Positions 1-10,539 of a stretch of 64,000 bases of DNA are shown here, piece by piece. Below the pieces are notes generated by a model that was not told the origin of the DNA, ran no database searches, and saw only the letters and a program-made list of their open reading frames with translations. The stretch lies in NCBI RefSeq assembly GCF_001618685.1, contig NZ_CP014342.1, forward strand, positions 3,348,001 to 3,412,000, read 5' to 3'. The stretch comes from Geobacillus subterraneus (GTDB taxonomy: Bacteria > Bacillota > Bacilli > Bacillales > Anoxybacillaceae). The stretch's first letter is position 1; every line of letters starts with the position of its first letter. The position numbers and the translations under genes are program-made.

Positions 1-2
1 CA

Positions 3-512
3 AAAGAGTTTGGCCTGGCGAAAAACGAAAATCCGCTCCAAGGATCGTTCATTATTGAGGAGCTCACCGACCTTGTCGAAGAAGCCGTCTTGCAAGAGTT
101 CGAGCGGTTAAATGACCGCGGCGGCGTGCTCGGAGCGATGGAAATGCAGTATCAGCGCGGCAAAATTCAAGACGAATCGCTCTATTATGAGACGAAAAAA
201 CATAGCGGGGAACTGCCGATTATCGGCGTGAATACGTTCTTAAATCCGAACCCGCCGTCAGAAGATGAGCTGAACAATCTTGAACTTGCCCGGGCGACGT
301 ATGAAGAAAAAGAGCTGCAAATCCACAATTTGCGTGAATTCCAAGCGCGGAACAAAGATAAAGCCGGCCCGGCGCTTGAGCGCTTAAAACAAGTGGCGAT
401 CAGCGGCGGCAACATTTTCGAAGAATTGATGGAAACGGTCAAAGTCGCGAGCCTCGGGCAAATTACCCGCGCGTTGTACGAAGTCGGCGGGCAATACCGG
501 CGGAATATGTAG
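3..512 (+). CDS. icmF: IcmF, fused isobutyryl-CoA mutase, C-terminal part (5' truncated by window edge)
   Basis: This is the last 169 codons of an open frame that enters from the left edge. The residues match the C-terminal substrate-binding domain of the coenzyme B12-dependent acyl-CoA mutase IcmF ([20 protein letters not shown], then [16 protein letters not shown] and the conserved GVNTFLNP). Family knowledge: IcmF fuses the B12 domain, a G-protein chaperone domain and the mutase domain, and interconverts isobutyryl-CoA and n-butyryl-CoA. Only the last part of the mutase domain is visible, so the B12-binding and GTPase domains cannot be checked here. The closely related methylmalonyl-CoA mutase is an alternative, but the wording of this C-terminus is IcmF-like. 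A probable terminator follows. Confidence 0.85.
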   Translation, partial: KEFGLAKNENPLQGSFIIEELTDLVEEAVLQEFERLNDRGGVLGAMEMQYQRGKIQDESLYYETKKHSGELPIIGVNTFLNPNPPSEDELNNLELARATYEEKELQIHNLREFQARNKDKAGPALERLKQVAISGGNIFEELMETVKVASLGQITRALYEVGGQYRRNM

Positions 513-656
513 AACGTGTGTTCGCTAGTCTTGGCCGGACGTAGTGATCCGCCTCCTTGCTTGGCATGACGCAAACTATGTATGCTTCTTCGCTTGCCTA
601 GGTCAAAACGGGAAAGCTGGGTCGAAGAGAATGGCTGTCATTGAATGGCTATGGCG

Positions 657-695
657 AAAAGAGGGCTGCCTTCGCTATGGGGCGGTTCTCTTTTT
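657..695 (+). terminator. Probable terminator downstream of icmF
   Basis: An imperfect stem with outer arms AAAAGAG and CTCTTTT is followed by a short T run. It lies between icmF and rpoE and would separate the two transcripts. Confidence 0.45.
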
Positions 696-738
696 GCTTT
701 TTTCGCTAAATAGCTAGCATAAACGCCGGCAATTTGTT

Positions 739-744
739 TATAAT
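739..744 (+). promoter_or_regulatory. Candidate -10 element for rpoE
   Basis: A perfect TATAAT lies 60 bp before the rpoE start codon. No good -35 hexamer is found 17 bp upstream (TAGCAT is the best), so the promoter call is tentative. Confidence 0.35.
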
Positions 745-804
745 GAATGGTATGTATTCCACTTGCATTCATTTGTTTCATTATATAGAAGGGGAGTGCT
801 GAAT

Positions 805-1362
805 TTGAGCCTGCAGCAGCAATACTCGCCAGAGGAATTGCAGGAGATGTCGTTCGTCGAGTTGGCGAACCTCATTTTGCTTGATAAGCGGGGGGCGCTG
901 CCGTTTGACCAAATCGTCCGCGAGGTAGCGGCATTGACCGGCGCAGCGGAGGATGACATCGCCGCGCGGCTTGCCCAGTATTACACCGATTTAAACATCG
1001 ACGGACGGTTTATTTGCGTCGGGGAAAACGTCTGGGGACTGCGCGCATGGTATCCGTTCGATCAGACGGAAGACGAAACGGTGACGATTGTCAAGCCGAA
1101 GAAGAAGAAAAAAGCGCTTGATGACGAATACGACGATTACGAAGAGCTGCTTGACGAAGAGGATCTTGATTACGAGGATCTTGACGAATACGATGATGAA
1201 GAGCTTGAAGTCGACGACGAAGAACTGCTTGAAGACGAGGAGTTCGACCTTGACGAAGATGTCGATTTTGAAGACGACATGCTCGACGAGGAAGAGTTTG
1301 AACTGGACGAAGAGCCGCTCGACGAAGAACTCGATCTCGAGGAGCCGGAGGAAGACGAATAA
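805..1362 (+). CDS. rpoE: RNA polymerase delta subunit RpoE
   Basis: This 185-residue protein is the delta subunit of RNA polymerase, found only in Firmicutes. It helps polymerase recycle and makes transcription sensitive to the level of the initiating nucleotide. The first ~90 residues form the HARE-HTH domain (SFVELANLILLDKRG). After a KKKKK patch the last ~85 residues are almost all Asp and Glu, the typical unstructured acidic tail. A TTG start at 805 is chosen because GAAGGGGAG lies 9 bp upstream and it gives the family N-terminus MSLQQQ; an in-frame ATG at 763 has no ribosome site. It lies just before pyrG, as in B. subtilis. Confidence 0.95.
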   Translation: MSLQQQYSPEELQEMSFVELANLILLDKRGALPFDQIVREVAALTGAAEDDIAARLAQYYTDLNIDGRFICVGENVWGLRAWYPFDQTEDETVTIVKPKKKKKALDDEYDDYEELLDEEDLDYEDLDEYDDEELEVDDEELLEDEEFDLDEDVDFEDDMLDEEEFELDEEPLDEELDLEEPEEDE

Positions 1363-1366
1363 CCGC

Positions 1367-1395
1367 TTGACTTTGCCGGGGGAACTCGGTACAAT
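1367..1395 (+). promoter_or_regulatory. SigA promoter of pyrG
   Basis: TTGACT at 1367-1372 and TACAAT at 1390-1395 are exactly 17 bp apart. The predicted start falls on GGG at 1403-1405, 8 bp after the -10 element, which is the arrangement needed for CTP-dependent G addition at pyrG. Confidence 0.85.
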
Positions 1396-1402
1396 GTGTG
1401 TT

Positions 1403-1468
1403 GGGCTCTTGAAAAACGGATGAATGAAATCATCGCTCCCTTACGTGTGGTAAGCGGAGCGTTTTTTA
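1403..1468 (+). promoter_or_regulatory. pyrG leader: CTP-sensing attenuator (reiterative G addition)
   Basis: The transcript would begin GGGCUC. A terminator hairpin follows: arm CGCTCCCTTA at 1434-1443, loop CGTGTGG, arm TAAGCGGAGCG at 1451-1461, then six T. In B. subtilis, low CTP stalls polymerase before the first C, extra G residues are added at the 5' end, and the poly-G pairs with the pyrimidine-rich left arm (here GCUCCCUU) to prevent termination. All three parts are visible here: the GGGC start, the CUCCCUU arm and the terminator. The mechanism itself is inferred from the family. Confidence 0.85.
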
Positions 1469-1491
1469 TTTGCGCCTTTCGCAAACACTGA

Positions 1492-3123
<1,632 letters not shown>

Positions 3124-3125
3124 CG

Positions 3126-3160
3126 AAAAAACGGTGTCCGTTTGCCGGACACCGTTTTTT
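3126..3160. terminator. Bidirectional terminator between pyrG and the DUF2529 gene
   Basis: A perfect stem ACGGTGTCCG/CGGACACCGT with a 5-base loop is flanked by AAAAA on the left and TTTTTT on the right. It can end pyrG transcripts and those of the convergent minus-strand gene. Confidence 0.9.
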
Positions 3161-3202
3161 GATAGCTTCATCCGGTAGGCGCACCCGCTTTCGCGGCGGC
3201 GG

Positions 3203-3724
3203 TTACTGATACTCTTCCAAAATTTCGTCAAGCAACACAAGCAGCCCGTAGTAGATGAACGAAGCGGCAACGACCGTCGGCATGGCGATGCGGCGGCCGT
3301 CTTCGGTCGGCACGAGCGGGCGGGAGAGCTTGCTGTCAATATGGACGGCGGCGATATCCGCTAATCCGGGTTCGTCTTTGACAAGCGTCGAGACAGCGAC
3401 CGTATCAACGCCATTCGCTTGCAGCTGTTCGACGAGACGGATCGCCTCTTTGTCGTTGGAAAAACGGGCGAACACAAGCGCCCGATCCGTTTCGTTCCAG
3501 TCATCGGCCGCCTCCGGTTCAAGGTGCGCCGCTTTTGGCAGCGAATCCGGGCCGAGAAGGGCGGCAGCAACGACCGCATCGAGCTCGCCTGTTCCATACA
3601 GCCAAATGCGTCCGTTGCTAATGGCTGCCTGGGCGAGCAAGCGCGCTCCGTCTTCGAGCGCCAGCTCTTCATCGGCGGCGATTTTTTGCAGCAGTCCGAT
3701 TGTTTGTGTCGTCAAAATTTTCAT
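3203..3724 (-). CDS. ywjG: DUF2529 family protein (YwjG-like)
   Basis: This 173-residue minus-strand gene sits between pyrG and spo0F, exactly where B. subtilis has ywjG. The residues fit the DUF2529 family, whose fold resembles phosphosugar-binding (SIS) domains; the GRIWLYGTGELDAV segment near residue 38 resembles a small nucleotide or sugar-phosphate loop. No catalytic role is established. The start at 3724 is chosen because AAAGGAGG lies 9 bp upstream; the frame extends 29 codons further up, but those residues are hydrophobic read-through with no ribosome site. It is transcribed divergently from spo0F. Confidence 0.85.
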   Translation of the reverse strand: MKILTTQTIGLLQKIAADEELALEDGARLLAQAAISNGRIWLYGTGELDAVVAAALLGPDSLPKAAHLEPEAADDWNETDRALVFARFSNDKEAIRLVEQLQANGVDTVAVSTLVKDEPGLADIAAVHIDSKLSRPLVPTEDGRRIAMPTVVAASFIYYGLLVLLDEILEEYQ

Positions 3725-3780
3725 CGTTCGGCCTCCTTTCGCCGTTATTATACAAAATCTGCAAATGGCAAGAAAAGCAA

Positions 3781-3809
3781 GCAGGAAATACGTTCGGGAA
3801 ATGCGAAAC
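3781..3809 (+). promoter_or_regulatory. Candidate SigH promoter of spo0F
   Basis: GCAGGAAAT at 3781-3789 fits the SigH -35 consensus (RnAGGAwww), and GCGAAAC at 3803-3809 is a fair -10 (RnnGAAT), with a spacer of about 13. B. subtilis spo0F is known to have a SigH promoter. No convincing Spo0A box was found by eye. Confidence 0.4.
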
Positions 3810-3847
3810 ATTAATAGGGAGAAAAAAGGGAATAGAGGTGCATAACC

Positions 3848-4210
3848 GTGGGAAACAAAATTTTAATTGTCGACGACCAGTATGGCATCCGCATTTTGTT
3901 AAACGAAGTGTTTCAACGGGAAGGGTATGTGACATACCAGGCGGCCAACGGCATGCAGGCGCTTGAAATCGTTCGCAAACACCATCCCGACCTTGTGCTT
4001 CTCGATATGAAAATTCCCGGCATGGACGGTATTGAAATTTTAAAGCGGTTAAAAGACATCGACCCGGATATTAAAGTGATCATCATGACGGCGTATGGCG
4101 AGCTCGATATGATCCAGGAAACAAAAGAGCTCGGCGCGCTGATGCATTTTGCCAAGCCGTTTGATATCGATGATTTGCGCGCTGCCGTCAAAAAATATAT
4201 TTCCTTGTAA
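3848..4210 (+). CDS. spo0F: Sporulation phosphorelay response regulator Spo0F
   Basis: Spo0F is a single-domain response regulator of 120 residues. It receives phosphate from sporulation kinases and passes it to Spo0B, starting the decision to sporulate. The receiver signature is complete: the acidic pair in ILIVDDQYG, phospho-acceptor Asp53 in [11 protein letters not shown], Thr in IMTAYGE and Lys103 in FAKPFD. There is no output domain, as expected. The start is a GTG at 3848 preceded by AGAGGTG. A plausible SigH promoter lies just upstream. Confidence 0.97.
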   Translation: MGNKILIVDDQYGIRILLNEVFQREGYVTYQAANGMQALEIVRKHHPDLVLLDMKIPGMDGIEILKRLKDIDPDIKVIIMTAYGELDMIQETKELGALMHFAKPFDIDDLRAAVKKYISL

Positions 4211-4267
4211 AAGCTCTTTTCAGCTGCCTGTGCAACGTTAGCAGAATGAAGAAGGGAAATGTTGCTG

Positions 4268-4296
4268 TTTTGCCGGCAAGTTGGTATGCTTATAAC
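4268..4296 (+). promoter_or_regulatory. Candidate promoter of fbaA
   Basis: TATAAC at 4291-4296 has a weak TTTTGC 17 bp upstream. It lies in the spo0F-fbaA gap, about 78 bp before the fbaA start. The call is tentative. Confidence 0.35.
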
Positions 4297-4373
4297 GTAG
4301 ATGTATTTTGCGCCTGTGGGCCTACGTTCCGCCATGGCGACAAAGACGACGATCAGCTAAGGAGGATGTAACC

Positions 4374-5237
4374 ATGCCGTTAGTATCGATGAAAGAGATG
4401 CTCAACGAGGCGCTGCGCGGCAAATACGCGGTCGGCCAATTTAACATTAACAACTTGGAATGGACGCAAGCCATTTTAGCGGCAGCCGAAGAAGAAAAAT
4501 CGCCGGTCATTCTCGGCGTTTCTGAAGGAGCGGCTCGCTATATGGGCGGGTTTAAAACGGTCGTCAACATGGTGAAAGGCTTAATGGAAGACATGAACAT
4601 TACAGTTCCTGTCGCCATTCACCTCGACCATGGCTCGAGCTTTGAAAAATGTAAAGCGGCAATCGACGCCGGGTTCACCTCGGTCATGATTGACGCCTCC
4701 CATCATCCATTTGAAGAGAACGTCCGCATCACCTCGCAAGTCGTTGAATACGCCCATGCACGCGGCGTCTCCGTTGAAGCTGAGCTCGGCATCGTCGGCG
4801 GGCAAGAAGACGACGTCGTCGGTGAAGACGTCATTTACGCCGATCCGAAAGAATGTGAAGAGCTTGTCAAGCGGACAGGCATCGACTGCCTTGCTCCGGC
4901 GCTCGGTTCCGTGCACGGCCCGTACAAAGGGGAGCCGAAACTCGGGTTTGCCGAGATGGAACAAATCCGCGATTTAACCGGCATTCCACTCGTGCTTCAC
5001 GGCGGTACCGGCATCCCGACTGAGCAAATCCAGCGCGCGATTTCCCTTGGCACATCGAAAATCAACGTCAATACAGAAAACCAAATGGCGTTCACGAAAG
5101 TCGTCCGCGAGCTGCTCGCAAAAGATCCGAACGTTTATGACCCGCGCAAAATCATCGGCCCGGGCCGCGATGCGATCAAAGCGACGGTCATCGGTAAAAT
5201 GCGCGAGTTCGGTTCGTCCGGAAAAGCAGCACAATAA
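4374..5237 (+). CDS. fbaA: Class II fructose-bisphosphate aldolase FbaA
   Basis: This 287-residue zinc enzyme cleaves fructose 1,6-bisphosphate into dihydroxyacetone phosphate and glyceraldehyde 3-phosphate, and runs in reverse in gluconeogenesis. The zinc and catalytic region HLDH is at 83-86; VEAELG and the phosphate-binding LHGGTGIP follow. Length matches the class II family. ATG 4374 is chosen because AAGGAGG sits 9 bp upstream; an earlier in-frame ATG at 4308 lacks one. Its neighbour tal shares triose and fructose phosphate intermediates. Confidence 0.97.
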   Translation: MPLVSMKEMLNEALRGKYAVGQFNINNLEWTQAILAAAEEEKSPVILGVSEGAARYMGGFKTVVNMVKGLMEDMNITVPVAIHLDHGSSFEKCKAAIDAGFTSVMIDASHHPFEENVRITSQVVEYAHARGVSVEAELGIVGGQEDDVVGEDVIYADPKECEELVKRTGIDCLAPALGSVHGPYKGEPKLGFAEMEQIRDLTGIPLVLHGGTGIPTEQIQRAISLGTSKINVNTENQMAFTKVVRELLAKDPNVYDPRKIIGPGRDAIKATVIGKMREFGSSGKAAQ

Positions 5238-5329
5238 CAGGCAAACGGCAAGATCGGCCTAGCAGGCGGCTTTCGGCCGCCGCCCGGGCTTGCCCGCTTG
5301 CATCCAAACAACGACAAGGAGGGTCACTA

Positions 5330-5971
5330 ATGAAATTTTTTATTGATACAGCCAATTTAGAGGAGATTAAACACGCCCATGAACTCGGTATTTTGGCCGG
5401 CGTAACGACCAACCCGAGTTTAGTGGCGAAAGAAAACGTCTCGTTCCATGACCGGCTGCGCGAAATTACGTCGATCGTCTCCGGTTCGGTCAGCGCGGAA
5501 GTCATTTCAACCGAGGCGGCCGGCATGATCGAAGAAGGCGAGGAGCTGGCGAAAATCGCTCCAAACATCACGATTAAAGTGCCGATGACGCCGGAAGGGT
5601 TAAAAGCGGTAAAAACGTTCAGCGAAAAAGGCATCAAAACGAACGTCACGCTCGTGTTTACCGCCAACCAGGCGCTGTTGGCTGCGCGCGCCGGCGCGAC
5701 GTACGTCTCTCCGTTCCTCGGCCGCCTCGATGATATCGGCCATAACGGCTTAGAGCTCATTTCCACCATCGCTGATATTTTCAACATTCATGGCATTGAA
5801 ACAGAAATCATCGCGGCTTCGATCCGCCACCCGCTCCATGTGACAGAAGCGGCTTTGCGTGGGGCGCATATTGCCACTGTCCCGTACAAAGTGCTCATGC
5901 AATTGTTTAACCATCCGCTCACTGACCAAGGGATCGAGAAGTTTCTCGCCGACTGGAATCGGCAACAATGA
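5330..5971 (+). CDS. tal: Transaldolase, short (TalC/MipB-like) type
   Basis: This 213-residue enzyme belongs to the small transaldolase subfamily, which moves a dihydroxyacetone unit between sugar phosphates in the non-oxidative pentose phosphate pathway. It opens [13 protein letters not shown], has GVTTNPSL near residue 25, and Lys83 in IKVPMTPEG is the expected Schiff-base lysine. Length is typical of the short class. A few family members act as fructose-6-phosphate aldolases, but the position beside fbaA matches B. subtilis ywjH, a transaldolase. AAGGAGG precedes the ATG. Confidence 0.95.
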   Translation: MKFFIDTANLEEIKHAHELGILAGVTTNPSLVAKENVSFHDRLREITSIVSGSVSAEVISTEAAGMIEEGEELAKIAPNITIKVPMTPEGLKAVKTFSEKGIKTNVTLVFTANQALLAARAGATYVSPFLGRLDDIGHNGLELISTIADIFNIHGIETEIIAASIRHPLHVTEAALRGAHIATVPYKVLMQLFNHPLTDQGIEKFLADWNRQQ

Positions 5972-5998
5972 AAATAGGCCGTTTGCCTCCTAGGTTAA

Positions 5999-6041
5999 GC
6001 GGGCTCACCCGACCGCGTTCGGGTCGGGGAGTCGAGCCCGC
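5999..6041 (+). repeat. Nested hairpin between tal and murA2
   Basis: Outer arms GCGGGCTC (5999-6006) and GAGCCCGC (6034-6041) enclose a second stem, CCCGACC/GGTCGGG. All pairs are perfect. No T run follows, so it may slow RNA decay or weakly attenuate rather than terminate. Confidence 0.5.
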
Positions 6042-6101
6042 CCGGCCGCTTTCTCGTTCCTAGGGGTGAAGCCAACTTCCGAGCAAAGAAGGGAGACGAC
6101 G

Positions 6102-7388
6102 ATGGATAAAATGAAAATTATCGGCGGGGATCGGCTGCGGGGGACGATCAAAGTGAGCGGCGCGAAAAACAGCGCGGTCGCCTTGATTCCCGCGGCGATT
6201 TTAGCCGATTCGCCGGTGACGATCGAAGGGTTGCCGGACATTTCCGACGTGCACATTTTAGGAAGCTTGATCGAGGAGATCGGCGGTTCGTTTTCGTTTG
6301 ACGGCAAAGAGGCGGTCATCGATCCGACGAACATGGTTTCCATGCCGCTTCCGAACGGAAAAGTGAAAAAACTGCGCGCCTCGTACTATTTGATGGGAGC
6401 GATGCTTGGCCGATTCAAAAAAGCGGTCGTCGGCCTGCCGGGCGGCTGCCATCTCGGGCCGCGTCCGATCGACCAGCACATTAAAGGGTTTGAGGCGCTC
6501 GGTGCAACGGTGACGAACGAGCAGGGCGCCATTTATTTGCGCGCTGAGGAGCTCCGCGGGGCCCGCATTTTTTTGGACGTCGTCAGCGTCGGTGCGACGA
6601 TCAACATTATGCTGGCGGCGGTGCGCGCCAAAGGGCGGACGATTATCGAAAACGCCGCGAAAGAGCCGGAAATCATTGATGTGGCGACATTGCTTTCGAA
6701 CATGGGCGCAAAAATTAAAGGCGCGGGCACCGATGTCATCCGCATCGACGGCGTCGAAAAATTATCGGGCTGCCGCCACGCCATCATCCCGGACCGGATT
6801 GAGGCCGGTACGTATATGATCGCCGCTGCGGCGATCGGCAGCGAAGTCGTCGTCGACAACGTCATCCCGCAGCACGTCGAATCGCTGACGGCGAAGTTGC
6901 GTGAAATGGGCGTGCACGTCGAGACAGGCGCGGATCAAATTTTGATTCGCGGCTCCGATGTTTTGAAAGCGGTTGACGTCAAAACGCTCGTCTACCCGGG
7001 GTTTCCGACCGATTTGCAGCAGCCGTTTACCGCTTTGTTGACGAAAGCGAACGGCACGAGCGTCGTCACCGATACGATTTACAGCGCGCGCTTCAAACAT
7101 ATCGACGAATTGCGGCGCATGAACGCGAACGTGAAAGTCGAAGGCCGCTCAGCCATTATCACCGGGCCGGTCAGGTTGCAAGGGGCAAAAGTGAAAGCGA
7201 GCGACTTGCGCGCCGGGGCGGCGCTCGTTGTCGCCGGGCTCATGGCCGAAGGAGTGACGGAAATTACCGGCGTCGAGCATATCGACCGCGGCTACAGCGG
7301 GTTAGTTGAAAAGCTGTCTGAGATCGGCGCTACGATTTGGCGCGAAAAAATGACCGATGAGGAAATTGAGCAGGTGAAAAACGCTTGA
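6102..7388 (+). CDS. murA2: UDP-N-acetylglucosamine 1-carboxyvinyltransferase, second copy (MurA2/MurZ type)
   Basis: This 428-residue enzyme transfers enolpyruvate from phosphoenolpyruvate to UDP-GlcNAc, the first committed step of peptidoglycan synthesis. It has the family start [17 protein letters not shown] and catalytic Cys116 in [12 protein letters not shown], the fosfomycin target. Low-G+C Gram-positives usually carry two MurA proteins; this is the one next to tal and glpX (B. subtilis murAB/murZ). The other copy is at 42588. ATG 6102 is preferred since GAAGGGAG lies upstream and it gives the usual N-terminus. Confidence 0.95.
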   Translation: MDKMKIIGGDRLRGTIKVSGAKNSAVALIPAAILADSPVTIEGLPDISDVHILGSLIEEIGGSFSFDGKEAVIDPTNMVSMPLPNGKVKKLRASYYLMGAMLGRFKKAVVGLPGGCHLGPRPIDQHIKGFEALGATVTNEQGAIYLRAEELRGARIFLDVVSVGATINIMLAAVRAKGRTIIENAAKEPEIIDVATLLSNMGAKIKGAGTDVIRIDGVEKLSGCRHAIIPDRIEAGTYMIAAAAIGSEVVVDNVIPQHVESLTAKLREMGVHVETGADQILIRGSDVLKAVDVKTLVYPGFPTDLQQPFTALLTKANGTSVVTDTIYSARFKHIDELRRMNANVKVEGRSAIITGPVRLQGAKVKASDLRAGAALVVAGLMAEGVTEITGVEHIDRGYSGLVEKLSEIGATIWREKMTDEEIEQVKNA

Positions 7389-7422
7389 CGTCTGGCAAGT
7401 AAAGGGGAAGGGGAGAACGACA

Positions 7423-8385
7423 ATGGAACGAAGCTTGTCGATGGAACTTGTGCGCGTCACCGAAGCAGCCGCGCTTGCCGCGGCCCGCTGGATGGGGCGC
7501 GGAAAAAAGAATGAGGCTGACGACGCAGCGACATCGGCGATGCGCGATGTATTTGACACGGTGCCGATGAAAGGGACGGTCGTCATCGGTGAAGGGGAAA
7601 TGGATGAGGCGCCGATGCTGTATATTGGAGAAAAGCTCGGCAACGGCTACGGCCCGCGCGTCGATGTCGCTGTCGATCCGCTTGAGGGGACGAACATTGT
7701 CGCTTCCGGGGGCTGGAATGCGCTGGCTGTCGTCGCCGTCGCTGACCACGGCCATTTGCTCCATGCGCCGGATATGTACATGGAAAAAATCGCCGTTGGT
7801 CCGGAAGCGGTCGGCATGATTGATATTGAAGCGCCGATCATCGACAATTTAAAAGCGGTGGCGAAAGCGAAAAACAAAGACATTGAAGATGTGGTCGCCA
7901 TTGTCCTCAATCGTCCGCGCCACGAACGGCTCATCCAAGAGCTGCGCGAGGCTGGCGCGCGCATTAAGCTCATTAATGACGGCGATGTCGCCGCCGCCAT
8001 TAACACGGCGTTTGACCATACCGGCGTCGACATTTTATTCGGCTCAGGCGGCGCACCGGAAGGGGTGCTCGCGGCCGTTGCGTTAAAGTGCCTTGGCGGC
8101 GAACTGCAAGGGAAACTGCTGCCGCAAAATGACGCCGAACTTGAGCGGTGCAAACAAATGGGGATCGACGTGAACAAAGTGTTGCGCATGGACGACTTAG
8201 TGAAAGGGGACGACGCCATTTTTGCCGCCACCGGCGTCACGGATGGCGAGCTGCTGCGCGGCGTGCAGCTGAAAGGGGCATACGGCCTCACCCACTCGGT
8301 CGTCATGCGCGCCAAATCCGGCACTGTCCGCTTCATTGAGGGGCGGCATAGCTTGAAGAAAAAACCGAACTTAGTCATTAAGTAG
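7423..8385 (+). CDS. glpX: Class II fructose-1,6-bisphosphatase GlpX
   Basis: This 320-residue phosphatase removes phosphate from fructose 1,6-bisphosphate in gluconeogenesis. The class II signature is clear: [19 protein letters not shown] near residues 48-65 and the metal-binding DPLEGTN around 85-91. Its place two genes after fbaA and tal fits central carbon flow. AAGGGGAAGGGGAG precedes the ATG. In B. subtilis the ortholog is YwjI, used alongside an unrelated Fbp. Confidence 0.95.
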   Translation: MERSLSMELVRVTEAAALAAARWMGRGKKNEADDAATSAMRDVFDTVPMKGTVVIGEGEMDEAPMLYIGEKLGNGYGPRVDVAVDPLEGTNIVASGGWNALAVVAVADHGHLLHAPDMYMEKIAVGPEAVGMIDIEAPIIDNLKAVAKAKNKDIEDVVAIVLNRPRHERLIQELREAGARIKLINDGDVAAAINTAFDHTGVDILFGSGGAPEGVLAAVALKCLGGELQGKLLPQNDAELERCKQMGIDVNKVLRMDDLVKGDDAIFAATGVTDGELLRGVQLKGAYGLTHSVVMRAKSGTVRFIEGRHSLKKKPNLVIK

Positions 8386-8455
8386 CGCCCCTTATCCGGC
8401 TTGGCGGCGGCGCCGGTTTCCCGGGCCGCTCCCTGACCGGGAAAGCAAAAAAAGA

Positions 8456-8485
8456 TTGATTAAAAATAGGAAAAAAGGGTAAAAT
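8456..8485 (+). promoter_or_regulatory. SigA promoter of rho
   Basis: TTGATT at 8456-8461 and TAAAAT at 8480-8485 are 18 bp apart, in an A-rich stretch. This gives rho a leader of about 155 nt. Just upstream is a stem TTTCCCGG/CCGGGAAA, which is followed by A rather than T on this strand. Confidence 0.65.
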
Positions 8486-8510
8486 AGTCGTGTTACCTGT
8501 GCAAAAATAA

Positions 8511-8580
8511 GCTCTGCCATTCTACTTCCTTATTTCAGCCTTCATCATCTTCTAAACGAATGATCCCTTCGCCTGTCGAA
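8511..8580 (+). promoter_or_regulatory. rho leader, C-rich and G-poor (candidate Rho-binding region)
   Basis: This part of the rho leader is rich in C and T with very few G over 8511-8555, and no stable hairpin is apparent. Such sequence is what Rho binds. B. subtilis rho is known to be autoregulated by Rho acting in its own leader. The autoregulation here is an inference from composition and family knowledge. Confidence 0.45.
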
Positions 8581-8647
8581 TTGATGACAAATATGTCCGA
8601 ACGCGAACGATGGGAGCATAGGAAACTTTGCAAAGTGTGGTGTCAAG

Positions 8648-9922
8648 ATGGAGTTAACGTTAGCGGCTTTAGAAAACATGAAGTTAAAAGAGCTGTATGA
8701 GCTCGCCAGGCAATATAAAATTTCGTATTACAGCAAATTGACAAAAAAAGAGCTTATTTTTGCTATTTTGAAAGCGCGTGCCGAGCAAGACGGCCTCTTT
8801 TTCATGGAAGGCGTCCTCGAAATCATTCCGTCGGAAGGATTCGGCTTTTTGCGCCCGATCAACTACTCCCCGAGCTCGGAAGACATTTACATTTCCGCTT
8901 CCCAAATTCGCCGTTTTGATTTGCGCAACGGGGATAAAGTATCCGGCAAAGTGCGGCCGCCGAAAGAAAACGAGCGCTATTTCGGCTTGCTCCACGTCGA
9001 GGCGGTCAACGGGGAAGACCCGGAAATCGCGAAAGAGCGCGTCCATTTTCCAGCGTTAACCCCTTTATATCCGAATCGGCAAATGAAGCTCGAGACAACG
9101 CCGGACAAGTTGTCGACCCGCATCATCGACCTCATCGCCCCGGTCGGCTTTGGGCAGCGCGGGCTGATCGTCGCGCCGCCGAAAGCAGGGAAAACGATGC
9201 TGCTTAAAGAAATCGCCAACAGCATCACCGCCAACCACCCGGACGTCGAGCTGATCGTCCTTTTGATTGACGAACGGCCGGAAGAAGTGACCGACATCGA
9301 GCGGTCCGTACAAGGGGATGTCGTCAGCTCGACGTTTGACGAAGTGCCGGAAAACCATATTAAAGTGGCCGAGCTCGTCTTAGAGCGGGCGATGCGTTTG
9401 GTCGAGCATAAGCGCGATGTCGTCATTTTAATGGACAGCATCACCCGTTTGGCCCGGGCGTACAACTTAGTCATTCCGCCGAGCGGTCGCACGCTCTCCG
9501 GCGGGATCGACCCGGCCGCATTTCACCGCCCGAAACGGTTTTTCGGTGCGGCCCGCAACATCGAAGAGGGCGGCAGCTTAACGATTTTGGCGACGGCCTT
9601 AGTCGATACCGGCTCGCGCATGGACGATGTCATTTACGAAGAATTCAAGGGAACAGGCAACATGGAGCTCCACCTCGACCGGTCGCTCGCTGAGCGTCGC
9701 ATTTTCCCAGCGATCGACATTCGCCGCTCCGGAACGCGCAAAGAGGAGTTGCTTATTCCGAAAGAACATTTGGATAAACTGTGGGCGATCCGCAAAACGA
9801 TGGCTGATTCTCCGGACTTTATCGAGCGGTTTTTAAACAAGCTGCGCCGCACGAAATCGAACGAAGAATTTTTCGCCTTGCTCGATCAAGAATGGAAAAG
9901 CGGCGGCCCGCTTCGCCTCTAA
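8648..9922 (+). CDS. rho: Transcription termination factor Rho
   Basis: Rho is a hexameric RNA helicase that ends transcription at untranslated RNA. The 424 residues show the N-terminal helical part ([24 protein letters not shown]), a cold-shock RNA-binding domain with GFGFLRP, and an ATPase domain with Walker A APPKAGKT near residue 180 and Walker [16 protein letters not shown]. The ribosome site before ATG 8648 is poor (GTGGTG only), which could keep translation low and fits an autoregulated gene. It has its own promoter after glpX. Confidence 0.97.
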   Translation: MELTLAALENMKLKELYELARQYKISYYSKLTKKELIFAILKARAEQDGLFFMEGVLEIIPSEGFGFLRPINYSPSSEDIYISASQIRRFDLRNGDKVSGKVRPPKENERYFGLLHVEAVNGEDPEIAKERVHFPALTPLYPNRQMKLETTPDKLSTRIIDLIAPVGFGQRGLIVAPPKAGKTMLLKEIANSITANHPDVELIVLLIDERPEEVTDIERSVQGDVVSSTFDEVPENHIKVAELVLERAMRLVEHKRDVVILMDSITRLARAYNLVIPPSGRTLSGGIDPAAFHRPKRFFGAARNIEEGGSLTILATALVDTGSRMDDVIYEEFKGTGNMELHLDRSLAERRIFPAIDIRRSGTRKEELLIPKEHLDKLWAIRKTMADSPDFIERFLNKLRRTKSNEEFFALLDQEWKSGGPLRL

Positions 9923-9953
9923 ATGGCTGGCGGAATTTGCCGGGAATCGCCCA

Positions 9954-9982
9954 TTGCAAATCAGCGGAAAAGCTGTTATAAT
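9954..9982 (+). promoter_or_regulatory. SigA promoter of rpmE
   Basis: TTGCAA at 9954-9959 and TATAAT at 9977-9982 are separated by 17 bp. The predicted RNA has a leader of almost 190 nt before rpmE. Confidence 0.8.
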
Positions 9983-10038
9983 CTTAACATGTGTGTTTTA
10001 GCTAGCGCTTATGTGTTCACACGATGAACCGTCTGCAC

Positions 10039-10123
10039 CGGCCGGGCTGCTCTCATAAAGCCCCGGCCGTTCCATGCGCGGCGCTTCGCCGGAAAGGCGG
10101 AAGCGCCTCGGGCATCGAGCCCG
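10039..10123 (+). ncRNA. Structured rpmE leader RNA (three hairpins; candidate L31 leader)
   Basis: Three stems follow one another: CGGCCGGGCT/AGCCCCGGCCG (10039-10069, one bulge), GGCGCTTCGCC/GGCGGAAGCGCC (10080-10107, one bulge, loop GGAAA) and CGGGC/GCCCG (10109-10123). They sit in the leader before the L31 gene. Leaders through which L31 represses its own synthesis are described in Firmicutes. I cannot confirm that this matches the published consensus. Confidence 0.45.
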
Positions 10124-10177
10124 CACGAACGAATAACTCTGTTTCGATGAGATACAGGGCGGAAGGAGATGAAAACG

Positions 10178-10378
10178 ATGAAACAAGGGATCCATCCAGC
10201 GTACAAAAAAGTGATCGTCCGCTGCGCATGCGGAAACGAGTTCGAAAGCGGTTCGGTCAAAGACGAGCTGCGCGTCGAGATTTGCTCGGAATGCCATCCG
10301 TTCTTCACGGGCAAACAAAAATTCGTTTCGGCAGCGGGCCGCGTCGATAAATTCAATAAAAAATACGGCCTTAAGTAA
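10178..10378 (+). CDS. rpmE: 50S ribosomal protein L31 (zinc-binding form)
   Basis: This 66-residue protein is a component of the large ribosomal subunit. It carries the CxC (RCACG) and CxxC (CSEC) pairs of the zinc-containing L31 type, which is replaced by a Cys-free paralog during zinc shortage in Bacillus. ATG 10178 is chosen because GGAAGGAG lies 8-9 bp upstream; an ATG at 10169 overlaps that site. A strong terminator follows directly. Confidence 0.97.
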   Translation: MKQGIHPAYKKVIVRCACGNEFESGSVKDELRVEICSECHPFFTGKQKFVSAAGRVDKFNKKYGLK

Positions 10379-10393
10379 AAAAAGAACGGACGA

Positions 10394-10425
10394 AAGCAGG
10401 CAAGCGCACCGCTTGCCTGCTTTTT
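10394..10425 (+). terminator. Terminator of rpmE
   Basis: A perfect 11-bp stem GCAGGCAAGCG/CGCTTGCCTGC with a 3-base loop is followed by TTTTT. Confidence 0.92.
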
Positions 10426-10539
10426 CGTGAGGGCAGATGGACGAACCGTTGCCCATAGAGCGGATCTTGCCGGCCGTTTCGGTCCGGTGCGGTTGGCTCG
10501 TTTTTCGATGACAGTGTTGAGCGAAAGGAGAGGCCCCCG

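Noticed and set aside
1170-1484. Ser-rich minus-strand frame opposite rpoE
   Set aside because: It is the antisense of the Asp/Glu codon run of the delta subunit tail.
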